From an uncultured Myxococcales bacterium (GTDB lineage Bacteria > Myxococcota_A > UBA9042), in the NCBI GenBank assembly GCA_903850505.1, contig CAINLT010000374.1, positions 1 through 52,246 on the forward strand: a stretch of 52,246 nucleotides of DNA, given 5' to 3'. How positions within the stretch are numbered: position 1 is the first letter of the stretch; each line of letters starts with the position of its first letter. A program made the translations under genes and the position numbers. Positions 1-8,339 of the stretch are shown here, piece by piece. The notes beneath the pieces are model-generated. The model saw nothing but the letters and a program-made list of their open reading frames with translations, ran no database searches and was not told the origin of the DNA.

Positions 1-305
1 ATGGCATTGCCGCCGTGGCCCGTGTGCAGCGACACGCCATGCTGCCGGACAGCGCGCAGATCCAGATGGTCCGTCCCCGAGGACAGCGTCGCCAGCGCGC
101 GCAGATGCGGTAGGCCCGCGAGGAGGGGCGCATCCACGCGCGTCGTGGTGCGCACGAGCAGCGCGTCTGCGTCCCGCGCGTGGGGCGTGTGCGGCGTCAG
201 GTCGCGCGGCGCAAACGGCAGGAGGTCAAAGCCGTCCAGCCAGGTCAGCGGCAACGAGTTGGCGTGCCCGGAAAGAACCGCCGTGTCGACGAGCAGCCGG
301 GGCAT
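1..305 (-). CDS. pdxB: D-2-hydroxyacid dehydrogenase, PdxB-like (5' part, cut by window edge)
   Basis: Translating the minus strand from the ATG at 305-303 gives 101 open codons that run off the left edge, so only the N-terminal part is present. The segment ADALLVRTTTRVDAPLLAG (about residues 41-60), followed by ATLSSGTDHLD and later GHGGNA, resembles the N-terminal substrate-binding domain of 4-phosphoerythronate dehydrogenase (PdxB), where the equivalents are ADALMVRS..., GTATAGTDHVD and GCNA. PdxB oxidises 4-phosphoerythronate in the DXP-independent pyridoxal-phosphate pathway. The NAD-binding domain and the catalytic Arg/Glu/His lie outside the window, so another 2-hydroxyacid dehydrogenase of the family is possible. 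The gene lies downstream of the EVE gene on the same strand, with a repeat element between them. Confidence 0.6.
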   Translation of the reverse strand, partial: MPRLLVDTAVLSGHANSLPLTWLDGFDLLPFAPRDLTPHTPHARDADALLVRTTTRVDAPLLAGLPHLRALATLSSGTDHLDLRAVRQHGVSLHTGHGGNA

Positions 306-316
306 CTATGCACCCC

Positions 317-420
317 GACCGAAGTTTGCGATCAAACCTCCACGATCCGCGGCGTGCCACCGGAAGTGCACGGGCGCGGTCCCAGTCCGAAATGCAACAG
401 GTCTCACCGAAAGCGTTTGG
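317..420. repeat. Interspersed intergenic repeat, copy 1
   Basis: About 100 bp here align with 38288-38390 at roughly 85 percent identity (by eye), in the same orientation. Shared blocks include GACCGAAGTTTGCGA at the left end, GATCCGCGGCGTGCCACCG in the middle and CGCGGTCCCAGTCCGA to the right. It fills the gap between the EVE gene stop and the PdxB-like start. Relative to the flanking transcription it is antisense here, but sense in copy 2. Confidence 0.75.
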
Positions 421-442
421 TGTTGGCCAGCGGTCAGCATGT

Positions 443-874
443 CTACTTTGGCTCCGCGGTCTCAGCCAACTGCAGCAGGTGCTGCCACTCGCCGTCGGTG
501 AGCGGAATCACGGACAGGCGGTTCTCGCGGATGAGCTTGATCTCCGCCAGCGGCCCGCCCTTCGCGTGCTCCTCACGCATCGTCTGCAGCGTCACCGCCT
601 TCTGCAGCGGCGCCACGGGAGCGACCTGTACCGCGGACCAGCGCTGGTCATCCGTCGTCGGATCCTGGAATGCTGTCTTGACCACATGGGCGATGCCGAC
701 CGCTTCCTTGCCGACGTTCGAATGGTAAATCAGCACGCGATCGCCCAGCTCCATCGCCCGCATGTTGTTGCGCGCCGTGTAGTTGCGCACGCCGTCCCAC
801 GTCGCCACGCCGTCCCGCAGGAGGTCCTGCCAGGAAAACGCGTCGGGCTCCGTCTTCATCAACCAATAGCGCAT
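443..874 (-). CDS. EVE domain-containing protein
   Basis: The 143-aa product begins MRYWLMKTEPDAFSW, the usual opening of stand-alone EVE-domain proteins (thymocyte nuclear protein 1 type, PUA-like fold). Further typical segments are WDGVRNYTARNNMR and the region of GDRVLIYHSN. EVE domains are thought to bind modified bases in DNA or RNA; the ligand cannot be told from sequence. The frame is open about 35 codons further upstream, but the family start, an upstream GGAG and a promoter-like sequence at 906-934 support the ATG at 874. It is probably the first gene of a short minus-strand unit. Confidence 0.88.
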   Translation of the reverse strand: MRYWLMKTEPDAFSWQDLLRDGVATWDGVRNYTARNNMRAMELGDRVLIYHSNVGKEAVGIAHVVKTAFQDPTTDDQRWSAVQVAPVAPLQKAVTLQTMREEHAKGGPLAEIKLIRENRLSVIPLTDGEWQHLLQLAETAEPK

Positions 875-905
875 GACACTCCGGGAGGCCGTTCCAGCCG
901 GCGCG

Positions 906-934
906 ACGGTACGGCGTGGCTGCGACGCTGGCAA
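906..934 (-). promoter_or_regulatory. Predicted sigma70-type promoter of the EVE gene
   Basis: On the minus strand TTGCCA (934-929) and TACCGT (911-906) are separated by 17 bp. The implied transcript start lies about 25 nt before the ATG at 874. Sequence match only. Confidence 0.4.
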
Positions 935-990
935 GTGCAGCGATCGCCCGTCGTGGTGAAAAGCCATGAAATGACGCAAAAAACTTGCGA

Positions 991-1019
991 TTGCGGGCGG
1001 GGCCGGAAGCCGTTATCCT
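991..1019 (+). promoter_or_regulatory. Predicted sigma70-type promoter of the IgGFc-binding-type gene
   Basis: TTGCGG (991-996), 17-bp spacer, TATCCT (1014-1019). The implied start is near 1026, leaving a leader of about 35 nt before the ATG at 1061. Confidence 0.45.
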
Positions 1020-1060
1020 GCCCGCTTGGGGCCTGACCGCCCTGACTGGCAGGATTGTCC

Positions 1061-3463
1061 ATGCACTTTTTCTTCCCCCGCGCGTCGCTCCTCGCGGCGA
1101 CGTGCCTTGTTCTGGCGTTTGGCCTTGCGGCGTGCAGCAGCAACAGCGGCGGCAGCGGTGGCAGCGGGCTTGTCTTGCCGGACGCCAAAGGGGACATCGC
1201 CAAGGATGGCGATACGGGCGGGCTCAGTGACGGCACCGGATCCAGCACGGATCAGGACGCGGTGACGCTAACGGACGCGTGCGCCGATCCGCAGAATTGC
1301 CTCCCCGACGGCACCGACGGCAGCACAGATGGCGACGTCAGCACTGGCAGCGACACCGGTCCCCTGGACACCGGGCCCACGTACACCGGTCCTGCCTGCA
1401 CCAAGAACTCCGTCTGCAAGGACCTCGCGGACACGCCTTACTGCGCGATTACCAAAAACCAGTGCGTGCAATGCCTGTTTGACACGAACTGCACCGACCC
1501 GCAGAAGTGCGTCGACTTCCAGTGCAAGACCATCTCGTGCACGCCCGGCGAAAAGAAGTGCAACGGCCTGTTCCTGGACACCTGCATCGCCACCGGCAAC
1601 GGCTTTGACACCGAGGCGTGCCCCGACAGCAAGCCATTTTGCCTGAACGACGATTGCCGCGTCTGCGATGCCGGCAAGGAATACTGCGCCAAGTCGGATC
1701 CGTCGATCGTCAACTTTGACGTCGTGATGAAGTGCAGCGCGGACGGCGCCACGACCAACGTCTTGCACCAATGCGCGAGCGGCCAGCAGTGCATGAACAA
1801 CACGTGCATGGTCTGCGTGCCGGGCTCCAAATCCTGCGAGAACGGCGCGGCGGTCGAGTGCAAGTCAGACGGCTCCGGCTGGAACGTGACGAAGGACTGC
1901 GCCGCGAACGGCTGGGCGTGCGTGGGCGGCCTGTGCACGGACCCGTGCGCGGGCGACATCAAGGCCAACACCAACGTCGGCTGCGACTATTTCGCCGTGG
2001 ACCTGGACAACGTCTACATCCCCGACGGCAAGGGCGGCTTCTTTGACGCGCAGAACGCCCAGTTCTCCGTCATCGTCTCCAACACCAAGCCGGCGCCGGC
2101 GACCGTCACGGTCATCGCGACGGACGCTGCGGGCGTGGAGCACCAGTCCAAGTACACCGTGCAGGCCAACGGGCTGAAGATCCTCAACCTTCCCGACCCG
2201 CTGTGGAAGATCAAGCCGCTCAACCAGGACGGCACGGCGATTACCAAGAACGTGTACCGCATCAAGTCCAACCAGCCGATCGTCGCGTACCAGTTCAATC
2301 CGCTGCAGGACGTGGGCGTGTTCTCCAACGACGCGTCGCTGCTGCTGCCGTCCAACGGCTTGGGGCAGGAATATTGGGTGATGACGCGCGAGCAGTCCGT
2401 GGACGCGCTGAAGAGCTACTTCACGGTGGTGGCGACCGCGGGCGGCACGCAGAAGACGCATGTGACGATCGTGCTGTCCGCGCCGACGGTCGCCGGGCCG
2501 AATCTGCCGGCCAAGAACGCCGGCGACACGATGGAAGTGGACCTGCAGGAAGGTGAAGTGCTGAACGTCGAGACCAACAAGATCGGCGCGGACATGACCG
2601 GCACGTGGATCAAGGCGGATCGGCCCATCGCGGTGTTTGGCGGCTCGGAAGCGTCCAACTCGCCGAACACGGACCACTGCATCAACGGCAAGTGCGAATT
2701 CCAGGGCTGGACCTGCACGACCAACGCCGACTGCCCGACGACGTGCTGCAGCGACCACATGGAAGAACAGCTGTTCCCGATTTCGTCCTGGGGCACGACC
2801 TACCTCGCGACCAAGGTCCAGAAGCGCGGCAATGAAAAAGACGCGTGGCGCATTCTCGCCGCGAGCGATGGCACGACCGTGACGACCGACCCGCCGCAGG
2901 GCGCGATTCCGGTGCTGAATCAGGGACAGTGGTTTGAGTTCGAGTCGGATCAGGACTTTGTCATCAAGGCGGACAAGCCGGTCCTGGTCGGCCAGTTTAT
3001 GGCGGCGTCGTTCGCGCCGGGGCCCAACTCGGACACCTGCACCGGCACGGCGGTTGGCCAAAAAGTCTGCGCCTACACGTGGAACGTCAAGGACTACCCG
3101 TGGACGTGCAGCAAGAACGCCGACTGCCCCAACATCGCCGAACCGGGCGACGCGGGCATCGGCGATCCGGACTTTTCCTTGTCCGTCTCCACCGACCGCT
3201 TCCTGGACGACTACGTCTTCCTCGTGCCCAGCAACTACAAGGCCAATTACATCAACGTGATGGCGCCGACCGGCGCGACGATGACGCTGGATGGCGCGCC
3301 GCTGACGGGCTTGACGGAATTCGCGCCCGGCTGGTCCGTGCTGCGCTCGCCCATCGCGCCGGGCTCCCACGCGCTCAAGTCCGCGCAGAAAGTTGGCCTG
3401 CTGGTCTACGGCTGGGCGGATTTCGTCAGCTACAGCTATCCGGGCGGCGCGTCGCTGAAATAG
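1061..3463 (+). CDS. IgGFc-binding-type secreted lipoprotein
   Basis: This 800-aa protein has a lipoprotein signal peptide ending at GLAAC-SS, followed by a Gly/Ser/Asp/Thr-rich linker to about residue 110. Next comes a Cys-rich region (about 110-300) with many spaced cysteines. The rest resembles the IgGFc_binding N-terminal domain seen in large myxobacterial surface proteins: recognisable segments include PIVAYQFNPL, DASLLLPS and a later DDYVFLVPSNY. Two further Cys insertions (near CTTNADCPTTCC and CSKNADCP) interrupt the domain. An in-frame TTG sits two codons earlier, but ATG 1061 is preferred. The domain name comes from mucin-like vertebrate proteins; the bacterial function is unknown, plausibly surface adhesion. 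It ends 9 bp from the convergent J-domain gene. Confidence 0.82.
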   Translation: MHFFFPRASLLAATCLVLAFGLAACSSNSGGSGGSGLVLPDAKGDIAKDGDTGGLSDGTGSSTDQDAVTLTDACADPQNCLPDGTDGSTDGDVSTGSDTGPLDTGPTYTGPACTKNSVCKDLADTPYCAITKNQCVQCLFDTNCTDPQKCVDFQCKTISCTPGEKKCNGLFLDTCIATGNGFDTEACPDSKPFCLNDDCRVCDAGKEYCAKSDPSIVNFDVVMKCSADGATTNVLHQCASGQQCMNNTCMVCVPGSKSCENGAAVECKSDGSGWNVTKDCAANGWACVGGLCTDPCAGDIKANTNVGCDYFAVDLDNVYIPDGKGGFFDAQNAQFSVIVSNTKPAPATVTVIATDAAGVEHQSKYTVQANGLKILNLPDPLWKIKPLNQDGTAITKNVYRIKSNQPIVAYQFNPLQDVGVFSNDASLLLPSNGLGQEYWVMTREQSVDALKSYFTVVATAGGTQKTHVTIVLSAPTVAGPNLPAKNAGDTMEVDLQEGEVLNVETNKIGADMTGTWIKADRPIAVFGGSEASNSPNTDHCINGKCEFQGWTCTTNADCPTTCCSDHMEEQLFPISSWGTTYLATKVQKRGNEKDAWRILAASDGTTVTTDPPQGAIPVLNQGQWFEFESDQDFVIKADKPVLVGQFMAASFAPGPNSDTCTGTAVGQKVCAYTWNVKDYPWTCSKNADCPNIAEPGDAGIGDPDFSLSVSTDRFLDDYVFLVPSNYKANYINVMAPTGATMTLDGAPLTGLTEFAPGWSVLRSPIAPGSHALKSAQKVGLLVYGWADFVSYSYPGGASLK

Positions 3464-3472
3464 CGGTATTTT

Positions 3473-4555
3473 CTAGCGCTTTACGACGCCCGCGCCAAAC
3501 AGCTTGCTCAGCCACGTCGACTTCTCCGGTTGGGCCTGCATCGGTGGATGCCCGCCGCTCGCGGGGCGCCGCTGGCCGGTCGTCCCCATCCGCGCTTCCA
3601 TCTCGGCGAGTTCCGCCATCGTGTTTCGCCGCTGATTCATCAGCCGCATCTCGCGGGTTGCCTCGACGTGCTGCGGCAACAAATCCAGACAAACCTGCAG
3701 ATTGTGCAGCACCAAATGCCGTTCGCCGTGCAACTTGTGCCACATCGCGAGGTAGTAGGCCGCTTGCCCATGCTGCGGCGTGTGCGTGTGGTGCGTCGCG
3801 ACTTCATTCCACAGCCGCTTGGCGTGCTCCAGCCGGAACGTTTCCGCGTTGGCGAGGTTGCTGAAGATCGCGTGCCCAAGCAGCACTTTGCACTCGGCGA
3901 TGGCCGTGGGCTCCGTCAGGACCGGCAGGGCGAGCTGCAGCGTTTCCTGCGCGGCGGCCCAGTCTCGCCGACCCAGTTGGATCCGCGCGGCATCGACATA
4001 CGCGCCGGCGGACTTGGCATCGGTCGGCGCCGCGACCGTGTGAGCCTGAACGCTCGCCTGCGCGCCAGGCGTTGCGGGTCGATGCATCAGCGGTTCTGGC
4101 GCGAGAACAGGCCGGTTCCCGGTGATAGGCGACGCCAGCGGCGTCGGTCGGTGCGTCGGCGCAGCGACGGCCAAGTGCGCAGTCGACGACGGGCGCGCGC
4201 GCACAACGATGTCCGCCGGAATCAAGTTCGCCGTGCTGGAATGGCGCGCCGTGCTGAAAGACCGTGCCAGGGAATCCACATACGCCTGCCGCCGATCCAG
4301 ATTCGACAGCGTCGCATTGGCCGCCGAGACCAGTTCAAACGCCCGCGACGCCAGCCGGCGCATCTCGGAATCATGGGCGATCTGCGGCGAATCCGGATGC
4401 GTCAGCCGGGTCAGCCGGAAGTAGGCGTCGCGGATTTCCAGGGGCGTCGCGTCCACCGGCACCTGAAGCACCGCAAAGTGGTCCGCGCCCGCGTCTACGG
4501 CGGCCACGATGGCGCGCAAGGCCGCGACGGTTTCTTGCAAGGTTGGTGTCTCCAT
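3473..4555 (-). CDS. J-domain (DnaJ-like) protein with helical C-terminus
   Basis: The 360-aa protein starts METPTLQE. Residues about 25-95 form a J domain: DHFAVLQVPVDATPLEIRDA, then the essential HPD in RLTHPDSP, then a helix ending near DRRQAYVDSL. The middle (about 100-180) is a Pro/Ala/Thr-rich linker. The C-terminal half (about 185-330) is helical with TPR-like spacing (DAARIQLGRRDWAAAQETLQ). J domains stimulate Hsp70 (DnaK) ATPase. The Gly/Phe and zinc-finger regions of true DnaJ are absent, so this is a specialised co-chaperone of unknown client, not DnaJ itself. The frame continues upstream of 4555, but that extension has no family similarity. Confidence 0.8.
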   Translation of the reverse strand: METPTLQETVAALRAIVAAVDAGADHFAVLQVPVDATPLEIRDAYFRLTRLTHPDSPQIAHDSEMRRLASRAFELVSAANATLSNLDRRQAYVDSLARSFSTARHSSTANLIPADIVVRARPSSTAHLAVAAPTHRPTPLASPITGNRPVLAPEPLMHRPATPGAQASVQAHTVAAPTDAKSAGAYVDAARIQLGRRDWAAAQETLQLALPVLTEPTAIAECKVLLGHAIFSNLANAETFRLEHAKRLWNEVATHHTHTPQHGQAAYYLAMWHKLHGERHLVLHNLQVCLDLLPQHVEATREMRLMNQRRNTMAELAEMEARMGTTGQRRPASGGHPPMQAQPEKSTWLSKLFGAGVVKR

Positions 4556-4848
4556 CGTCCAGATCCACAAGCGCCGTGAAGCGCCCGGTTGGAAGACATC
4601 GGCTGGCCCCTGAGACTGACGCGCAGCGCCGCGCCACGCGCGAACCGCACACGCTTGCTCCCGATAGAGCCGCCCATATGCCCAGCTATCCAGCGCTCCT
4701 GATGCCCCACGCACCAAGACCGCTCTTTGAAGTTAGCGCCATCGTCGGCGGTCGGCCGCTCTTTAGTTGCATGCAGATGTGGCGAAATTGTAAGCAAACA
4801 TGTGCGTCGCCGCGACGGCGCGAAAGCGTTGCATTCGCCCGTGTCGCG
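4556..4848. other. Intergenic region without a recognisable gene
   Basis: This 293-bp gap lies between two minus-strand genes. I see no convincing coding or RNA signal. The nonamer CCGCTCTTT occurs twice (4720-4728 and 4756-4764), 36 bp apart in the same orientation and in similar surroundings, which could be a pair of binding sites upstream of the J-domain gene. Confidence 0.4.
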
Positions 4849-5544
4849 CTACCGCAAACCCTCGGACAAGACGACTTGCCCCGCCATCGCCGGGTCCAGC
4901 GCCAGCCGCACGAGCGCGTGGGCCAAGCGGGCGTCCGTTGTCGACTTGTACCGATCGCGCAGCGTTGTCGCTCCGAACGCCCCGAGCACGTTGAGGAATC
5001 CGTCCACGGCCTTGCCGGCGAACGCCTCGCTCGGTCGCGGTTCATCGCGCTGACCCGTAATGATGCTCGGCCGCGCCAGCGTGAACGGAACGCCGGACGC
5101 GCGCACGGCTTCTTCCGCTTTCCACCGCCACTGCAGGTAAGCGCCCTGGGCGTTTGGCCCGGCACCCAGCGAGGACAGGTACACGAACCGCGTGATCCCG
5201 CCCGCCTGCGCGCTTGCCTCAGCCAGGAGCTTGGGCAGCGCGTGGTCCACGGCCTCGTAGCTGTTGGCGGATTCGCCTTGCGCCTTCATCCGCGCCCGCG
5301 TCGTGCCGATGCAGCAGAACACGAGCGTCACGCCCCGCCGCCGCAACGTCTCCGCCATCGCGGTCGATTCCCAGGCCGTCGTGTCCACCTCCGCGCCCAG
5401 CGCGGCAAAATGCGCCTGCCACTTGGCCAAATCATGCGAGTCCGGCCGCACGTGCGCCACGGTCGCGATCCCGCGCTGCCGCAACTCCGTCACCACGGCC
5501 TTGCCGGTAAAACCCGTTGCGCCTGTCACAAATGCCACTGTCAT
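4849..5544 (-). CDS. NAD(P)-binding Rossmann oxidoreductase (atypical SDR/NmrA-like)
   Basis: The 231-aa protein opens MTVAFVTGATGFTGKAVV, with the glycine-rich GATGFTG dinucleotide-binding loop of atypical short-chain dehydrogenases. FVYLSSLGAG (about 145) matches the strand carrying the active-site serine region in this group, and LARPSIITG (about 182) is the usual substrate-side strand. A YxxxK pair is not obvious, as in NmrA/HSCARG-like members, which may act as redox sensors rather than enzymes. Its start lies 9 bp after the stop of the membrane-protein gene, so it is probably the last gene of the minus-strand unit that begins at or before 8317. Confidence 0.8.
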   Translation of the reverse strand: MTVAFVTGATGFTGKAVVTELRQRGIATVAHVRPDSHDLAKWQAHFAALGAEVDTTAWESTAMAETLRRRGVTLVFCCIGTTRARMKAQGESANSYEAVDHALPKLLAEASAQAGGITRFVYLSSLGAGPNAQGAYLQWRWKAEEAVRASGVPFTLARPSIITGQRDEPRPSEAFAGKAVDGFLNVLGAFGATTLRDRYKSTTDARLAHALVRLALDPAMAGQVVLSEGLR

Positions 5545-5553
5545 GTTCGCTCC

Positions 5554-7149
5554 CTATTTGCCGCACAGATCGAGCACGCTCGGCACATCCGTCGGGCTCG
5601 GCTGGCCCGGCGGCGCTTGCAGGCGCATCGGCCAACGCCCCATGGAGGCGAGCCGCGGCTGCTTGGCGTAGAACGCACAGGTCGCGGTCACATTCCGCTG
5701 AAAATCCTTGCCGCGCCGCAGAATCACCACGGCCGTGTCGTCCACCCAAGCCAGCGCGAACTGCTGCGGATCCAGAGGCCGGATGCGCAACCAGTCGGAG
5801 CTGCGCTGTATCACGACGGCGATCGCGTTTTGCTGCAACAGGCTCTCCGCCTGCGGCGCGTGCGCCTGGATCGCCAGCCCGTCGAGCGCCCACTGCCGGC
5901 CGGCCATCAGCATTCGGCCGTCGGTCGACGGTTGCAGGCGGCCCTTGAGCCACCAGGTCAGCCAGCCGCCCCACGGATCGGGGTTGAACAGGCGGCCTTC
6001 CAGCGGCGTGCTGGCGAGAAACTGCGTCGTCGCGACCGGAAAATTGCCTTGGACCCAGTCGTTCTCCGGCCAGACTTCCGGCACCCGGCCCACGGTCCAC
6101 CACACGCTGCCGGCGACGGCAAACGCGAGCAGCGTGCGCGCGACGGCGGGAATCGCCAGCCGGAATTGCCCGACAACGAAGAGCAGCGGCAGCCAGGAAA
6201 AGAACGTCATCCGGCGCGTGTGCAGGCCCTCGACGCTGGCGAGGAGCGCGGGCAGCAGGTTGGGAAACGCGTCCGTCCACGGCTTGCGCCGCCAAAGCGC
6301 AACGGCGAGCACGCTCAGCAACACGGCGCCAAGAACGAGCGGAATCCACGGCTGGACGCGCCAGATGTCAGGTGCCCAGGTCGGCGCCCACTCTTCCACC
6401 AGCCCCTCGGCGACCTTGGGCGAGCGCAACGCGTACGGCAGCAGCTGCCAGCCGCAGGGCTGCAGGAACACGGCGATGGCCGCGATGAGCGTCCGCGCCA
6501 GCCACGGCCGGTCCAACGGCGGCTTGCCCGCCCGCCAGCGCGCCCACATCAGCCCGAGCGTGTGCAGCCCGACGAACACCGGCGCGACGATTTGCGACGA
6601 ATGCGCCTGCGCCCAAACGACGAGCAGCGCGCCATACGCCAGCCAGCGGCGCCGCGACCAGCGCCCGGGTTGCGCCAGCACGACGCCGAGGGTCAGCAGC
6701 GCGAACACCCAGCCCAGGACGTGCGGACGTGCGGCGGCGTGTGGCTGCGTGACGAGCCACCAGATGGCAGTACCGCCCAGCGCGGCCGACCACCGTTGAC
6801 TGGCGCGGTGCAACAAATGCGCGACGAGCGCGGCAGCCGTCGCGATGAGCACGCCGCGCAGGAGCCGCAGCCCGGCAAAACCCAGAAGCTGCGTCACGCC
6901 CGCGAGCACGATCTGCGCCAACCACTCGTGCTGGAGGTCGCCACCGCGGTCGTTCCAAATGAGCGGATCGGGCGAGGGCAGGAGCGTGCCGTGCTGCAAC
7001 ATCCAGCGGCCGATGGACAGGTGCATCCACTCGTCGCCTTCCTTCAGCGGTCCGAGGTTGCGCGCGAGCACGCCCAGGCACAGCGCGAACACGCCGAGGC
7101 GCGCGAACCGCTCCGGCCACGGCAGTTCGTTGGGATCAGTTGATGGCAC
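5554..7149 (-). CDS. Polytopic membrane protein, GT-C glycosyltransferase-like
   Basis: About 531 aa with many hydrophobic segments spread over the first 370 residues, then a soluble C-terminal region. The early loop LIWNDRGGDLQHEWLAQ and the late segment FNPDPWGGWLTWWL resemble polytopic membrane proteins related to GT-C (lipid-linked sugar) glycosyltransferases; this is a family resemblance from memory, not a proven activity. The GTG at 7149 is chosen: it overlaps the end of the CoA-transferase gene by 14 bp. A TTG at 7170 in the same frame is an alternative start. It is translationally close to both neighbours, so probably co-expressed with the CoA-transferase and the Rossmann oxidoreductase. 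Confidence 0.7.
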   Translation of the reverse strand: MPSTDPNELPWPERFARLGVFALCLGVLARNLGPLKEGDEWMHLSIGRWMLQHGTLLPSPDPLIWNDRGGDLQHEWLAQIVLAGVTQLLGFAGLRLLRGVLIATAAALVAHLLHRASQRWSAALGGTAIWWLVTQPHAAARPHVLGWVFALLTLGVVLAQPGRWSRRRWLAYGALLVVWAQAHSSQIVAPVFVGLHTLGLMWARWRAGKPPLDRPWLARTLIAAIAVFLQPCGWQLLPYALRSPKVAEGLVEEWAPTWAPDIWRVQPWIPLVLGAVLLSVLAVALWRRKPWTDAFPNLLPALLASVEGLHTRRMTFFSWLPLLFVVGQFRLAIPAVARTLLAFAVAGSVWWTVGRVPEVWPENDWVQGNFPVATTQFLASTPLEGRLFNPDPWGGWLTWWLKGRLQPSTDGRMLMAGRQWALDGLAIQAHAPQAESLLQQNAIAVVIQRSSDWLRIRPLDPQQFALAWVDDTAVVILRRGKDFQRNVTATCAFYAKQPRLASMGRWPMRLQAPPGQPSPTDVPSVLDLCGK

Positions 7150-8317
7150 CGGCAACCCGCAGCGCCGCAATCGCGGCAGCGTCGTAACCTGCGGCAGTCA
7201 GCACGGCAGCGGTGTCATGGCCGGTTTCAACCGCGGTGCGCGTGTAAACGGCCGGCGTCGCGGAAAAGTGCACCGGCGTTGCGACCTGACGGTGCATCGC
7301 GCCGGTTTCGTCGGCCACGGCGACGATCATGTTGCGGGCGAGGAATTGCGGATGCCGGACGGCCTCCGTCGGCGACAAAACGGGCTCCACGCAGCAATCG
7401 ATGTCGGCGAAAGTATCCCGCCACTGCGCCAGCGTGCGTGTCGCCAGGATTGCCGCGACCTTGGCCTTGAGCGCCGTGATCTCCTCGCGGGTTCCCGCCG
7501 GCTCCAACTCCAGCTCGGGCGCGCCGACCGCTGCGCAGAACATCGACCAGAATTTTGGCTCCAGCGCAGCCATCGCCAAATGTCGGCCATCGGACGTTGC
7601 GTAGTAGTCGTAGACGCCGCCGCCATTGAGCGGTTCCGTCGCCGGACCGGCATCATGATCGGCCGCGAGCGCCGCGGAGACGCTCAGCAGGTTCATCCAT
7701 AGCGCGCCGTCGGCCATGGACACATCGACGAACTGGCCCTCACCCGTCTGCAGCCGATGGATGACCGCAGCGAGAATGCCCGCGACTGCGCCAAACGTAC
7801 CGCCGCCAAAATCGCCTTGCAGCGCGCCATTGGGCGTTGGACCTTGGCCGGGCCGGCCGGTGTGATAGGCAACGCCCGCGGTTGCGAGGAAGTCGATGTC
7901 ATGACCCGGACGATCGCGCCACGGCCCGGTCTGGCCGTAGCTGCTGATGCCGCACCAGATGAGCTTGGGCTGGAATTCCCGCAGCGCCGCATAGCCCATG
8001 CCCAGCCGGTCCAGCACGCCGGGGCGGAACTGCTCCACGATGATGTCGTACGCGCCGACGAGCTTGCGCACGACGTCCAGCGCGCCGGGCGCTTTCAGGT
8101 TCAGCGCGATCGAGCGCTTGTTGCGGTTCACCGCCCGCCACGCCGCGCCCTTGTCGCCGGAATCGAGAGGCGGCATCCACCGCAGCAGGTCGGGACGGTC
8201 CGGCGCTTCCACGCGCAGCACGTCCGCGCCGTTGTCAGCCAGCCATTGCGTCGCCAGCGGACCCGGATACAGCGCGGTAAAATCGAGGATCTTCAGACCT
8301 GCGAGCGCGCCGGACAT
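7136..8317 (-). CDS. CaiB/BaiF family III CoA-transferase, alpha-methylacyl-CoA racemase-like
   Basis: The 393-aa protein starts MSGALAGLKILDF and carries the family III pattern: GADVLRVEAP, the KRSIALNLK strand, and the loop GHDIDFLATAG. In alpha-methylacyl-CoA racemase the catalytic pair is His126/Asp156; here His139 (GHD) and Asp169 (GDFGGG) have the same 30-residue separation, and LNGGGVYDYYATSDG resembles the racemase loop. That favours racemase chemistry on 2-methyl-branched acyl-CoA esters over CoA transfer, though the substrate is open. It lies 22 bp after an upstream lipoprotein gene and overlaps the downstream membrane-protein gene. Confidence 0.86.
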   Translation of the reverse strand: MSGALAGLKILDFTALYPGPLATQWLADNGADVLRVEAPDRPDLLRWMPPLDSGDKGAAWRAVNRNKRSIALNLKAPGALDVVRKLVGAYDIIVEQFRPGVLDRLGMGYAALREFQPKLIWCGISSYGQTGPWRDRPGHDIDFLATAGVAYHTGRPGQGPTPNGALQGDFGGGTFGAVAGILAAVIHRLQTGEGQFVDVSMADGALWMNLLSVSAALAADHDAGPATEPLNGGGVYDYYATSDGRHLAMAALEPKFWSMFCAAVGAPELELEPAGTREEITALKAKVAAILATRTLAQWRDTFADIDCCVEPVLSPTEAVRHPQFLARNMIVAVADETGAMHRQVATPVHFSATPAVYTRTAVETGHDTAAVLTAAGYDAAAIAALRVAGAIN

Positions 8318-8339
8318 GGGTCACAACCTGTGGATTTGT

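Noticed and set aside
4720..4764. Repeated CCGCTCTTT as an operator pair
   Set aside because: Nine bases in two copies can occur by chance; no promoter is clear nearby.
4264..7143. Very long plus-strand open frame (over 900 codons)
   Set aside because: Arg/Pro/His-rich antisense of the minus-strand oxidoreductase and membrane-protein genes, typical of GC-rich DNA; no family signature.
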